Origin: DATILL01 sp035476575
GTDB lineage: Bacteria; Actinomycetota; Actinomycetes; Mycobacteriales; JACQDL01
NCBI GenBank assembly: GCA_035476575.1
Contig: DATILL010000150.1
Location: 1-64,000 of the forward strand
DNA length: 64,000 nt
Reading direction: 5' to 3'
In this document: positions 30,596 to 39,690 of the stretch, in pieces
How the letters are laid out: every line of letters starts with the position of its first letter
Position numbering within the stretch: the stretch's first letter is position 1
Made by a program: the position numbers and the translations under genes
Notes under the pieces: generated by a model
What the model saw: only the letters and a program-made list of their open reading frames with translations
Told to the model about the DNA's origin: nothing
Database searches by the model: none

Positions 30596-31774
30596 GTGTC
30601 CCTGCCGCCGTTGGTCGAGCCGGCCGCTGAGCTAACCGCCGCCGAGGTACGCCGATACAGCCGCCACCTGATCATCCCCGAGGTAGCGATGGACGGGCAG
30701 AAGCGGCTGAAGAACGCCAAGGTGCTCGCCGTCGGCGCCGGTGGGCTCGGCTCGCCCACCCTGATGTATCTGGCTGCGGCCGGGGTCGGCACCCTCGGCA
30801 TCATCGACTTCGACGTCGTCGACGAGTCCAACCTGCAGCGCCAGGTCATCCACGGCCAGTCCGACGTCGGCCGGCCCAAGGCCGAGTCGGCGCGCGACTC
30901 GATCCGGGAGATCAACCCGCTGGTCGCCGTCCGGCTGCACGCCGTCCGGCTGGACTCCTCCAACGCGCTGGAGATCTTCGCCGAGTACGACCTGATCGTG
31001 GACGGCACCGACAACTTCGCCACCCGGTACCTGGTGAACGACGCCTGCGTGCTGCTCGGCAAGCCGTACGTCTGGGGCTCGATCTACCGCTTCGACGGGC
31101 AGGCGTCAGTGTTCTGGGCCGAGCACGGGCCGTGCTATCGGTGCTTGTACCCGGAGCCGCCGCCGCCCGGCATGGTGCCCTCCTGCGCCGAGGGCGGCGT
31201 GCTCGGCGTGCTGTGTGCCTCGATCGGGTCCATCCAGGTCAACGAGGCGATCAAGGTGCTGACCGGCATCGGCCAGCCGCTGGTCGGCCGGCTGGTGGTC
31301 TACGACGCCCTGGAGATGAGCCACCGCACGATCCGGGTGCAGAAGGACCCGGAGTGCCCGCTGTGCGGCAAGAACCCGTCCATCACCGGGCTGATCGACT
31401 ACGAGGCGTTCTGCGGCACCGTGTCGGAGGCGGCCGCCGAGGCGGCGAAGGGCTCGACCATCACCGCTGCCGAGCTCAGGCAGTGGCTGGACGACGGCCG
31501 GAAGATCGAGCTGGTCGACGTGCGCGAGCCGGCGGAGTACGAGATCGTCCGGATCCCCGGCTCGGTGCTGGTGCCGAAGGGTGAGATCGTGTCCGGCGCG
31601 GCGCTGGCCACGCTGCCGCAGGACCGGCAGGTGGTCCTGTACTGCAAGTCCGGCGTGCGCTCGGCCGAGGCGCTTGCGGTGCTCAAGCAGGCTGGCTTCA
31701 GCGACGCGGTGCATGTGCAGGGTGGGGTCACCGCCTGGGCCACCCAGGTCGACCGGACCCTGCCGACGTACTGA
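30596..31774 (+). CDS. moeZ: Adenylyltransferase/sulfurtransferase MoeZ
   Basis: The protein has 392 residues. The E1-like ThiF/MoeB domain (about 20-260) has VGAGGLGSPTLMYLAAAGVG, DFDVVDESNLQRQ and the zinc Cys pairs (CYRCLYPEP; CPLCGKNP). The rhodanese domain (about 285-392) has the active loop YCKSGVRSAEAL with its Cys. MoeZ adenylates and thiocarboxylates ubiquitin-like sulfur carriers for molybdopterin, thiamine or cysteine synthesis. The GTG at 30596 follows GAGGAG. It corresponds to Rv3206c of mycobacteria. Confidence 0.93.
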   Translation: MSLPPLVEPAAELTAAEVRRYSRHLIIPEVAMDGQKRLKNAKVLAVGAGGLGSPTLMYLAAAGVGTLGIIDFDVVDESNLQRQVIHGQSDVGRPKAESARDSIREINPLVAVRLHAVRLDSSNALEIFAEYDLIVDGTDNFATRYLVNDACVLLGKPYVWGSIYRFDGQASVFWAEHGPCYRCLYPEPPPPGMVPSCAEGGVLGVLCASIGSIQVNEAIKVLTGIGQPLVGRLVVYDALEMSHRTIRVQKDPECPLCGKNPSITGLIDYEAFCGTVSEAAAEAAKGSTITAAELRQWLDDGRKIELVDVREPAEYEIVRIPGSVLVPKGEIVSGAALATLPQDRQVVLYCKSGVRSAEALAVLKQAGFSDAVHVQGGVTAWATQVDRTLPTY

Positions 31775-31787
31775 CGCCGCCGACGTC

Positions 31788-32120
31788 GTGGCCGGAGCGT
31801 CGTTCGCCGAGCGGGTGCTTGCCGTGGTGGAGCGGATCCCCGCCGGGTGGGTGATGTCGTACGGCGATGTCGCGGAGCTTCTCGGCTCGCGGGCGCCGCG
31901 CATGGTCGGCCAGGTGATGGCCCGGCAGGGTGGCGGCGTGCCGTGGCATCGGGTCTTGCGGTCGGACGGCACGCCCGCGCCCGGCCTTGCGGACCGACAG
32001 CTTGCCTTGTTGGCCGCCGAGGGGGTGCCGATCGTCGGCGGGCGGGTGGACATGCGGCTGGCCCGGTACTCTCCCGACTTGTCACAGGAAGGTCACCGCG
32101 AACTGGAGCCAGGCTGGTGA
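31788..32120 (+). CDS. Alkyltransferase-like protein (ATL)
   Basis: The 110-residue protein is the DNA-binding half of O6-alkylguanine-DNA methyltransferase (VVERIPAGWVMSYGDVAELL, RMVGQVMARQ). The reactive PCHR motif is changed to PWHRV, the hallmark of ATL proteins. These cannot remove the alkyl group; they bind the lesion and flag it for nucleotide excision repair. The GTG start at 31788 is 13 bases after the moeZ stop. Confidence 0.88.
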   Translation: MAGASFAERVLAVVERIPAGWVMSYGDVAELLGSRAPRMVGQVMARQGGGVPWHRVLRSDGTPAPGLADRQLALLAAEGVPIVGGRVDMRLARYSPDLSQEGHRELEPGW

Positions 32121-32158
32121 CCTTTGCTCGACAGGTGCGCGCCCGGCCCACTTCCCAT

Positions 32159-32246
32159 GTGGTCACCTCTCGGCGTTGTGGTGACCTGTTGTTGTCTGCG
32201 GCGCTCGTGTGGTGACCTCTCGGCGTTGTGGTGACCTCTTGGGGGT
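32159..32246. repeat. Dispersed palindromic repeat, locus 1 (two copies)
   Basis: Two copies, at 32159-32188 and 32209-32246, share the core TCGGCGTTGTGGTGACCT preceded by a GTGGT(C/G)ACCTC arm. They are the reverse complement of the copies at 39.4 kb. Each can fold through GGTGACC-type arms around a CGGCGTT loop. The remainder up to 32620 (about 370 bases) shows no gene. Confidence 0.75.
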
Positions 32247-32620
32247 GGATGCCGGCGTCGGGCTTTCCTTACGGCCGGGTCGCCTGTCGCTGCGGTTCGC
32301 CTGCGACGTCCGTGTCATCTGCCCTGCGGGAGCGAAAGCCAGGCCCTCGCCCGCGGCACCTGGCTCTTACGTCGCCCGCACCGCGCTCAACCTCCTGGGT
32401 ATGCATAACCGACGACGGACGTCCCCGAGCTCCTGGCACCGCGATCAATCGACCCGCAGCGCAATCGGCGGACGATCGTGGCCAGCGGCGGACACGCTGA
32501 CCTGCGACCGATTCACGGCGACCACGGTTAGTCATTCACTGATCGCGCTCCGAGCAGACTACAGCCGGGTATCGGCGCGGGTCCCCGAGCCGGTGGGGCC
32601 GGCATGGTGTCCTGTCCGCC

Positions 32621-35600
32621 GTGACGGGAGCCCGGACCAGCTCCGCGGCCGGGTCCACGCCCTATCGGCTGGTCCGCGCGCGGGCCCGGCCGCACCGCCC
32701 ACCGGTCCTCGACCCGGCCCAGCAGGCGGTGCTCGCCCATCCCGGCGGCCCCCTGCTGGTGCTGGCCGGGCCTGGCACCGGCAAGACCACCACCCTTGTG
32801 GAGACCGTCGTGGCCAGGATCGAGGCCGGCGTCGACCCCGAGCACGTGCTGGTCCTCACCTTCAGCCGCAAGGCCGCCGCCGAGCTGCGCGACCGCATCA
32901 CCATCCGGCTCGGCCGGACCACCCGCGAGCCGCTGGCCCGCACCGTCCACTCCTACGCCTTCGGTGTGCTACGCCGGCAGGCCGGGCCGCTGGAGCCTCC
33001 CCGGCTGCTCACCGGGCCCGAGCAGGACATGGTGATCCGCGAGCTGCTGGCCGGCGACGTCGAGACCGGCGCCGCGTACTGGCCGGTCGACCTCCGCCCC
33101 GCCCTGCTGACCCGCGGGTTCGCCGAGGAGCTGCGCGACCTGCTCGCCCGGGCCACCGAGCGCGGCATCGGCCCGATCGAGCTGGCCCGCTACGGCGCCG
33201 AGCAGCGCCGCCCCGACTGGATCGCCGCGGCCCGGTTCTTCCGCCAGTACCTCCAGGTCACCGCGCTGGCCGACCGCACCGCCTACGACCCGGCCGAGCT
33301 GATCGACGCCGCGCTGGACGTCTTCGCCGACGACCGCGCCGCGCTGGCCCGGGAGCGGGCTGCGCGCCGCCGCATCTACGTCGACGAGTACCAGGACGTC
33401 GACCCGGCCCAGGAAGCCCTCCTGCGCACCATCGCCACCGGCGCGGACGAGCTGATCGTCGTCGGCGACCCGGACCAGTCCATCTACGGCTTCCGCGGCT
33501 CCGACCCCGGCTGCCTGCGCCGGTTCCCCGAACGGTTCGCCCCGCGCGACGGGCGCCCGGTCCCGGTGCTCGCCCTGGACGTCTCCCGCCGCGCCGGCCG
33601 CGACCTGCTGGCCGCGTCCCGCCGGATCGCCACCCGGCTCCCGGCCGGCCCGCCCGGCGCCCGGCACCGCGAGCTCGCCCCGGCCCGCGGCCGGCCCGGC
33701 GGCAGCATCGACGTACGCCTCTTCCGCACCCCCAGCGAGGAGGCCGCGTACGTCGCACACCGGCTCCGGGTCGCGCACCTGATGCGCGGCGTCCCCTGGC
33801 GCGAGATGGCAGTCCTGGTCCGGTCCACCACCCGCCAGCTCCCGATCCTGCGCCGCGCCCTCACCTCGGCCGGCGTACCGGTCGCCGTCACCGCCGACGA
33901 TCTCCCGCTCATCGACACCACCGGCGCCGCCCCGCTGCTGCTCCTGCTCCGCTGCGCACTCCAGCCGGACGACGCCCTGGACGAGAACACCGCCATCGAG
34001 CTGCTGTCCGGGCCCCTCGGCGGGGCCGACACGCTCGCCCTGCGCCGGCTGCGCCAACACCTGCGCCAGCTCGAGATCGCGGCCGGCGGGCGGCGGCAGT
34101 CCGGCCCGCTGCTGGTCGAGGCGCTGCGCGAGCCGGACACCCTCACCGTGCTGCCCGAGCGGGTCGCCGACCCCGCGCTGCGCATCGTCCGGCTGCTCGC
34201 CGCCGCGCGCGAGGAGCACGCCGCCGGCGGCACCGCCGAGGACGTGCTGTGGGCGGTCTGGTCCGGCTCCGGGCTGGCCGAGACCTGGCACCGGGCCAGC
34301 CTGCGCGGCGGCCTGGCCGGCGCCACGGCCGACCGCGACCTGGACTGCGTGGTCGCGCTGTTCGACGCTGCCGCGGCGTTCGTGGACCGGCTGCCCCGGG
34401 CCGGGCCGCTGGCCTTCCTCGACCACCTCGCCGGCCAGCAGATCCCTGGCGACACCCTGGCCGCGCACGCCCCCGTCGGCGACGCCGTCCGGATCTTGAC
34501 CGCGCACGCCGCCAAGGGTCTTGAGTGGCAGGTGGTGTGCGTGGCCGGCGTACAGGAGGCGAGCTGGCCCGACCTGCGTCGCCGCGGCACGCTGCTTGGC
34601 TCCGAGGCGCTGGTCGAGCTGGTCGCCGGCTGGGGCCCGCCGCCAGGGAGCACGACGGCCCCGCCGTCGCCGGTCGCGCCGCTGCTCGCCGAGGAACGCC
34701 GGCTGTTCTACGTCGCGATCACCCGGGCCAGCCGCGAGCTGGTGGTCACCGCCGTCAGCGGCGAGGAGGAGCAGCCGTCCCGGTTCCTGGACGAGCTGGT
34801 TCCGCTGGTCCCGGCGCCTGGCATGCCCCACGACGCCGGCCGGCCCATCGACTCGGTGCCGCGCACCCTGGCGCTGCCCGCGCTGGTGGCCGAGCTGCGC
34901 GCCGTCGCCTGCGACCCGGCCGAGCCCGCCGTACGCCGTCGCGCCGCGGCCGGCGAGCTGGCCAAGCTGGCCGCCGCCGGTGTCCCCGGCGCGCACCCGG
35001 ACCAGTGGTGGGGCCTGCCCGAGCTGTCCGACCCGAGGCCGCTGCGGGACCCGGGCGAGCCGGTGCCGGTCTCGCCGTCGCAGGTGGAGAAGTACGCAGA
35101 CTGCCCGCTGCGCTGGCTGCTGGAGGCCTCCGGCGGCACCGGCGGGCCGTCCGCCGCGCAGGGCCTCGGCACCCTGGTCCATGAGCTGGCCGCCCTGGCC
35201 GCCGACCCGGACCAGGCCACCGCTGAGGCGCTGCTGCCCCGGCTGGAGCAGGCCCTGGACGGCATGGACCTCGGCGGCCCGTTCGCCAGCCGGCGGGAGA
35301 AGGCCCGGGCCCGCCAGATGCTCGGCAAGTTCCTGGAGTGGCTGGCCGGCAGCCGGTCCCGCTGGCGGCTCGTCGGGGTGGAGCTCGCCTTCGAGGTGAA
35401 GGTCGGCGACCGGGCCCGGCTGACCGGCCGGGTGGACCGGCTGGAGCAGGACGGCGACGGCAGGCTGGTCGTCGTCGACCTGAAGACCGGCCGGACCGCC
35501 GTACGCAAGGATGACGTGCCCGCGCACCCGCAGCTCGGCTGCTACCAGCTTGCCGTCGCCGAGGGCGGCCTGACCGACGCCGACGGCAGGCCGGCCGAGC

Positions 35601-35833
35601 CCGGTGGCGCCGCTCTGGTCCAGCTCGGCGGTACGACGCACGGCCCCAAGCAGCAGGACCAGCCGGCGCTGGCCGAGACCGGCGACCCGGCATGGGCGGC
35701 CAAGCTGGTCATCGACGTGGCCGACGGAATGGCGGGCACCGCCTTCCCCGGCGTGGAGAGCAGCGCCTGCCGGGTCTGCCCGGTACGGTCCTCCTGCCCG
35801 GTGCACGACGAGGGGCGGCAGGTGACGGAGTGA
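32621..35833 (+). CDS. adnA: Helicase-nuclease AdnA subunit
   Basis: This 1070-residue protein starts with GTG. The UvrD-like motor has Walker A AGPGTGKTTTLV (about 49-60), TFSRKAAAELR, Walker B YVDEYQDVDPAQE, GDPDQSIYGFRG, and LTAHAAKGLEWQVV. The C-terminal RecB-like nuclease has TGRVDRLEQDGDGRLVVVDL followed by KTGR. Four Cys for an iron-sulfur cluster are visible (ADCPLRW, then CRVCPVRSSC). AdnA pairs with AdnB to unwind and trim double-strand ends in mycobacteria, taking the place of RecBCD. The partner gene follows by 38 bases. Confidence 0.93.
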   Translation: MTGARTSSAAGSTPYRLVRARARPHRPPVLDPAQQAVLAHPGGPLLVLAGPGTGKTTTLVETVVARIEAGVDPEHVLVLTFSRKAAAELRDRITIRLGRTTREPLARTVHSYAFGVLRRQAGPLEPPRLLTGPEQDMVIRELLAGDVETGAAYWPVDLRPALLTRGFAEELRDLLARATERGIGPIELARYGAEQRRPDWIAAARFFRQYLQVTALADRTAYDPAELIDAALDVFADDRAALARERAARRRIYVDEYQDVDPAQEALLRTIATGADELIVVGDPDQSIYGFRGSDPGCLRRFPERFAPRDGRPVPVLALDVSRRAGRDLLAASRRIATRLPAGPPGARHRELAPARGRPGGSIDVRLFRTPSEEAAYVAHRLRVAHLMRGVPWREMAVLVRSTTRQLPILRRALTSAGVPVAVTADDLPLIDTTGAAPLLLLLRCALQPDDALDENTAIELLSGPLGGADTLALRRLRQHLRQLEIAAGGRRQSGPLLVEALREPDTLTVLPERVADPALRIVRLLAAAREEHAAGGTAEDVLWAVWSGSGLAETWHRASLRGGLAGATADRDLDCVVALFDAAAAFVDRLPRAGPLAFLDHLAGQQIPGDTLAAHAPVGDAVRILTAHAAKGLEWQVVCVAGVQEASWPDLRRRGTLLGSEALVELVAGWGPPPGSTTAPPSPVAPLLAEERRLFYVAITRASRELVVTAVSGEEEQPSRFLDELVPLVPAPGMPHDAGRPIDSVPRTLALPALVAELRAVACDPAEPAVRRRAAAGELAKLAAAGVPGAHPDQWWGLPELSDPRPLRDPGEPVPVSPSQVEKYADCPLRWLLEASGGTGGPSAAQGLGTLVHELAALAADPDQATAEALLPRLEQALDGMDLGGPFASRREKARARQMLGKFLEWLAGSRSRWRLVGVELAFEVKVGDRARLTGRVDRLEQDGDGRLVVVDLKTGRTAVRKDDVPAHPQLGCYQLAVAEGGLTDADGRPAEPGGAALVQLGGTTHGPKQQDQPALAETGDPAWAAKLVIDVADGMAGTAFPGVESSACRVCPVRSSCPVHDEGRQVTE

Positions 35834-35871
35834 CCCAGCGAGGCGAGGTGGTCGGATGACCGCTGAGTCCG

Positions 35872-38800
35872 ATGACCGTTGAGCTGGTACGCGACGCGAC
35901 CTTCCCCCACCCGCCGCTGATCGGTCCGGCCGAGCTGGCGGCGGCCCTGGGCCTGCACCCGCCCACCGCGGAGCAGGAGGCGGTGATCGCGGCCCCGCTG
36001 GCCCCCGCCGTGGTGGTGGCCGGGGCCGGCTCCGGCAAGACCGAGACCATGTCGGCTCGGGTGGTCTGGCTGGTCGCGAACGGTTATGTGCGCCCGGACG
36101 AGGTGCTCGGCCTGACCTTCACCAACAAGGCCGCCGCCGAGCTGGCCGGCCGGATCCGGATCCGGCTGGCCCAGCTTGCCCGCAACGGCCTGAGCACCGA
36201 CACGGACGGCGAGCCGACCGTGCTCACCTATCACGCCTACGCCGGCCGGCTGGCCGCCGAGCATGCGCTCCGGCTGGCCGTGGAGCCGACCTCCCGGCTG
36301 CTCACCGGGGCGCTGAGCTGGCAGCTCGCCGCCCGGGTCGTCCGGCGGTACGACGGCGAGCTGCCGAGCCTTGACGTCGCCGAGTCCACCGTGCTCGGCT
36401 ACCTCCTGGACCTGGCCGGTGAGCTGGCCGAGCACCTGGTCGGCGAGGCCGACCTGCGGGCCTGGACGGCGGCGTTCCGGGACCGGGTCGAGGGGCTGCC
36501 GGCTGGCCCGCGGTACAAGCAGCCGAGCGCCAAGATGCGCGCCATCCTCGCGGCGGCGGACGCCCGGTGCGAGCTGCTGCCGCTGGTCGCGGCGTACCAG
36601 CGGGCCAAGCGGGAGGCGACCGCGATGGACTTCGGCGACCAGATGTCGCTGGCCGCCCGGATCGCCGTCGGCTTCGGGGAGGTCGGCCGGGCCGAGCGGG
36701 CGCGCTACCGGGCCGTGCTGCTGGACGAGTTTCAGGACACCGGGCACTCCCAGCTCGTGTTGCTGCGGGCGCTGTTCGGCGGCGCCGTTGATGGCTGCAG
36801 CCATCCGGTTACGGCGGTCGGCGACCCGTGCCAGTCGATCTACGGTTGGCGCGGCGCCAGCGCCGGCAACCTGACCCGCTTCCCGGCGCACTTCCCAGCC
36901 TCCGACGGCGCCCCGGCGGCGGTGCTGCCGCTGTCCACCAGCTTCCGCAACGACCGGCGCATCCTGGCCGCGGCCAACCTGCTCTCCACCGAGCTGCGGG
37001 CCGCTGGGTTGGGAAGTGCTGGGTCGGGGGCCGCTAGGTCGGGGGGGGCTGGGTCGGGGGGCGCGGGGCGGGCCGGAGAGCAACGCGCCGAGGTCGGCGT
37101 CCTCACCCCCGGCCCGGCGGCGGGGGACGGGCGGGTGCGGGCCGCGCTGCTGCCGACCGTCGCCGACGAGGCGGCGTGGCTGGCCGACCGGATCGCGGCG
37201 TTGTGGACGGCGGACGCACCGCGGCGGGCCCGGCCGTACGCCGGCCGCGGCGGGTCCAGCGGCAGCCCCGCTGGCGGACGCGGTGGTGAGCCCAGCGGCG
37301 GACGCAGCATCGCAGTGCTGTGCCGGCGGCGCAGCCAGTTCCAGCGGGTGGCGGCGGAGCTGCGGGCACGGGGTGTGCCGGTGGAGCTGGTCGGCCTGGG
37401 CGGGCTGCTCGCCACCCCGGAGGTGCGCGACGTGGTGAGCACGCTGCGGGTGCTGTCCGACCCGTCGGCGGGCGACGCGGTGGTCCGGCTGCTGACCGGG
37501 GCACGCTGGCGGCTCGGCCCGCGTGACCTGGCCGCGCTCGGCCGGCGGGCCCGCGAGCTGGCCCACGCCCGCCCGGGCCATCCCGCTGGCCCGGGTAGTA
37601 CGGCCGGGACGCCGGAGCCCGACGTACGCCCGGCGCCCGACGTGGCTGACGACGCCAGCCTGGTTGAGGCGCTGGACGACCCCGGCCCGGCGGCCAGCTA
37701 CTCCCCGGCCGGGCATCGGCGGCTCCTGGCGCTGCGCCGGGAGCTGGCCGGGCTGCGGCGGCGGGTCGGCCAGCCGCTGCCGGAGCTGGTCGCGGAGGTG
37801 GAGCGTGCGCTGCTGCTCGATATCGAGGTCGGCATCCGGGGCAGCGCCGGCCGGGTGCACCTCGACCGGTTCCTCGACGTGGCCGCCCGGTTCGCGGAGG
37901 ACGCCGAGGTGGCCACCCTGGGCGCGTTCCTCGGTTACCTGGAGGCGGCCGAGTCCACCGAGCGCGGCCTGGAGGCCGGCGTCGTCGAGGTGAACGCCGA
38001 CCGGGTGCAGGTGCTGACCGTGCACGCGGCCAAGGGGCTGGAGTGGGACGTCGTGGCGGTGCCCGGCCTGACCCTCGGGGTCTTCCCGGACCGGGACGCG
38101 GTGACCGGCTCGGGCTGGGCCGCCGACCCGGCGGCACTGCCGTACCCGCTGCGCGGCGACGCCGACGACCTGCCCGACCTCGATCCGGCGGCGGCCGACG
38201 ACCAGGCCGAGCTGGAACAGCTCCGGGTCGACTTCGTGCGGGCCTGCAAGGACCGCGGCGAACGGGAGGAACGCCGGCTGGCCTACGTCGCGGTGACCCG
38301 GGCGAGGCGGCTGCTGCTCTGCTCCGGCTACTGGTGGGACGACGCGACGAAGCCACGCGGCCCGTCGCCGTTCCTCACCGAGCTGCGGCCCGTCGCCGAG
38401 GTGGACACCTGGGCCGACCCGCCCGGCCCGGAGGAGACCAACCCGCTGCTCGTCGTGCGCCGGGAGGCGCCGTGGCCGTACGACCCGCTGGGCGGCCGGC
38501 GTGCCGACGTGGATGTCGGCGCCGAGCTGGTCAGGGCCGCGCTCGCCGGGTTGGCCGAGGCTGGCGCGGGCCGTCCGGCGCCGGTCGAGGCTGCTGAGCC
38601 GACGTTGGCGCCGGCGCCGGCACCGGCACCGGCACCGGACGACGGCGCGCTGCTCGCCCGGGAGGAGGTGACCGCCGCGGGCTGGCGGCGCGAGGCCGAC
38701 CTGCTGCTGGCCGAGCGAGCCGCCCGGGTAGCGACCGGGGGCCGGGTCGACGTACCGCTGCCCGCGCACCTGTCGGTCTCGGCGCTGGTGGCGCTGGCCG

Positions 38801-39399
38801 CGGACGCCGCCGAGCTGGCCCGGCGGATCCGCCGGCCGATGCCGTTTCGGCCGGCGCCGATGGCCCGGCGTGGCACCGCCTTCCATGCCTGGCTGGAGGA
38901 GCGGTACGGCGGCGAGCGGCTGCTGGACCTGGCCGAGCTGCCCGGTGCGGCCGATGACGAGGCCGCGCCGGACACCGACCTGGAGCTGCTGCAGGAGCGG
39001 TTCCTGGCCAGCGAGTGGGCGGACCGGTCGCCGGTCGAGGTGGAGGTGCCGTTCGAGGCGGTGCTCGGCGGGCTGGTGGTGCGCGGCCGGATGGACGCCG
39101 TGTTCGCCGAGCCCGACGGCGGGTTCACTGTGGTCGACTGGAAGACCGGCGCCCGGCCGACCGGCGCCGCTGCCCGGGCCGCCGCCGTACAGCTCGCGGC
39201 GTACCGGCTGGCCTGGGCGGCGCTGGCCGGCGTACCGCTGGACCAGGTGCGCGCCGCGTTCCACTACGTGCGGTCGGGGGTGACGGTGCGGCCGGTTGAC
39301 CTGCTGGACGCGGCCGGGCTGCGTGCCCTGACTGAGCAGCTCCCCGCCGCACCGGACCAACCCCAACAGGTCACCACACGGCGGCCGGCGACAACGTGA
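35872..39399 (+). CDS. adnB: Helicase-nuclease AdnB subunit
   Basis: This 1175-residue protein has Walker A VAGAGSGKTETMSARV (about 49-64), FTNKAAAELAGRI, VLLDEFQDTGHSQ, GDPCQSIYGWRGASAGN and VLTVHAAKGLEWDVV. The C-terminal nuclease has VRGRMDAVFAEPDGGFTVVD and WKTGARP. AdnB is the leading motor of the AdnAB complex. Two low-complexity linkers are unusual: a Gly/Ser/Ala block near 385 from a G-rich stretch (37010-37078), and an Ala-Pro repeat near 910. It is probably co-transcribed with adnA. Confidence 0.93.
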   Translation: MTVELVRDATFPHPPLIGPAELAAALGLHPPTAEQEAVIAAPLAPAVVVAGAGSGKTETMSARVVWLVANGYVRPDEVLGLTFTNKAAAELAGRIRIRLAQLARNGLSTDTDGEPTVLTYHAYAGRLAAEHALRLAVEPTSRLLTGALSWQLAARVVRRYDGELPSLDVAESTVLGYLLDLAGELAEHLVGEADLRAWTAAFRDRVEGLPAGPRYKQPSAKMRAILAAADARCELLPLVAAYQRAKREATAMDFGDQMSLAARIAVGFGEVGRAERARYRAVLLDEFQDTGHSQLVLLRALFGGAVDGCSHPVTAVGDPCQSIYGWRGASAGNLTRFPAHFPASDGAPAAVLPLSTSFRNDRRILAAANLLSTELRAAGLGSAGSGAARSGGAGSGGAGRAGEQRAEVGVLTPGPAAGDGRVRAALLPTVADEAAWLADRIAALWTADAPRRARPYAGRGGSSGSPAGGRGGEPSGGRSIAVLCRRRSQFQRVAAELRARGVPVELVGLGGLLATPEVRDVVSTLRVLSDPSAGDAVVRLLTGARWRLGPRDLAALGRRARELAHARPGHPAGPGSTAGTPEPDVRPAPDVADDASLVEALDDPGPAASYSPAGHRRLLALRRELAGLRRRVGQPLPELVAEVERALLLDIEVGIRGSAGRVHLDRFLDVAARFAEDAEVATLGAFLGYLEAAESTERGLEAGVVEVNADRVQVLTVHAAKGLEWDVVAVPGLTLGVFPDRDAVTGSGWAADPAALPYPLRGDADDLPDLDPAAADDQAELEQLRVDFVRACKDRGEREERRLAYVAVTRARRLLLCSGYWWDDATKPRGPSPFLTELRPVAEVDTWADPPGPEETNPLLVVRREAPWPYDPLGGRRADVDVGAELVRAALAGLAEAGAGRPAPVEAAEPTLAPAPAPAPAPDDGALLAREEVTAAGWRREADLLLAERAARVATGGRVDVPLPAHLSVSALVALAADAAELARRIRRPMPFRPAPMARRGTAFHAWLEERYGGERLLDLAELPGAADDEAAPDTDLELLQERFLASEWADRSPVEVEVPFEAVLGGLVVRGRMDAVFAEPDGGFTVVDWKTGARPTGAAARAAAVQLAAYRLAWAALAGVPLDQVRAAFHYVRSGVTVRPVDLLDAAGLRALTEQLPAAPDQPQQVTTRRPATT

Positions 39400-39482
39400 G
39401 GTCACCACAACGCCGAGTGGTGACCACACGGGCGGTGCGGGCAACGATAGGTCACCACAACGCCGAGTGGTCACCACACGGG
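39369..39482. repeat. Dispersed palindromic repeat, locus 2 (two full copies, one partial)
   Basis: Full copies at 39400-39432 and 39450-39482 read GGTCACCACAACGCCGAGTG then GT(G/-)ACCACACGG. In the first copy, GGTCACCAC and GTGGTGACC form a perfect 9-bp stem around AACGCCGA. A partial copy (GGTCACCACACGG) starts at 39369 inside the adnB end, so the last residues of AdnB appear to come from the repeat. The rest, to 39690, holds no gene. Confidence 0.8.
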
Positions 39483-39690
39483 GAGGCCGGCGGGCTGCCC
39501 GGGCAAGTAAGGGGCGCGGCCGAGGGAGGGGCTCTCGACCGCGCCTTCCCACATGGTGACATCCTCTGGCCGATCGCGCTGCAACATCCCGGGGAGTATC
39601 CAGAGAGCCGGGCCAAATGGTGGGGATTTCACACCCGATCGGAGCTGTGCTGGGGTGTTTGCGCCGCAACTGCGCTGCCCGGGCTGGCCT

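Noticed and set aside
32159..32246. The palindromic repeats read as a CRISPR array
   Set aside because: Units are few, differ in sequence and spacing, have palindromic cores, and recur at distant sites; there are no cas genes.
35542..39669. A 1375-residue open frame on the minus strand opposite adnB
   Set aside because: It is a shadow frame caused by high GC at third codon positions. The plus strand carries the full set of helicase and nuclease motifs, and the antisense frame has none.
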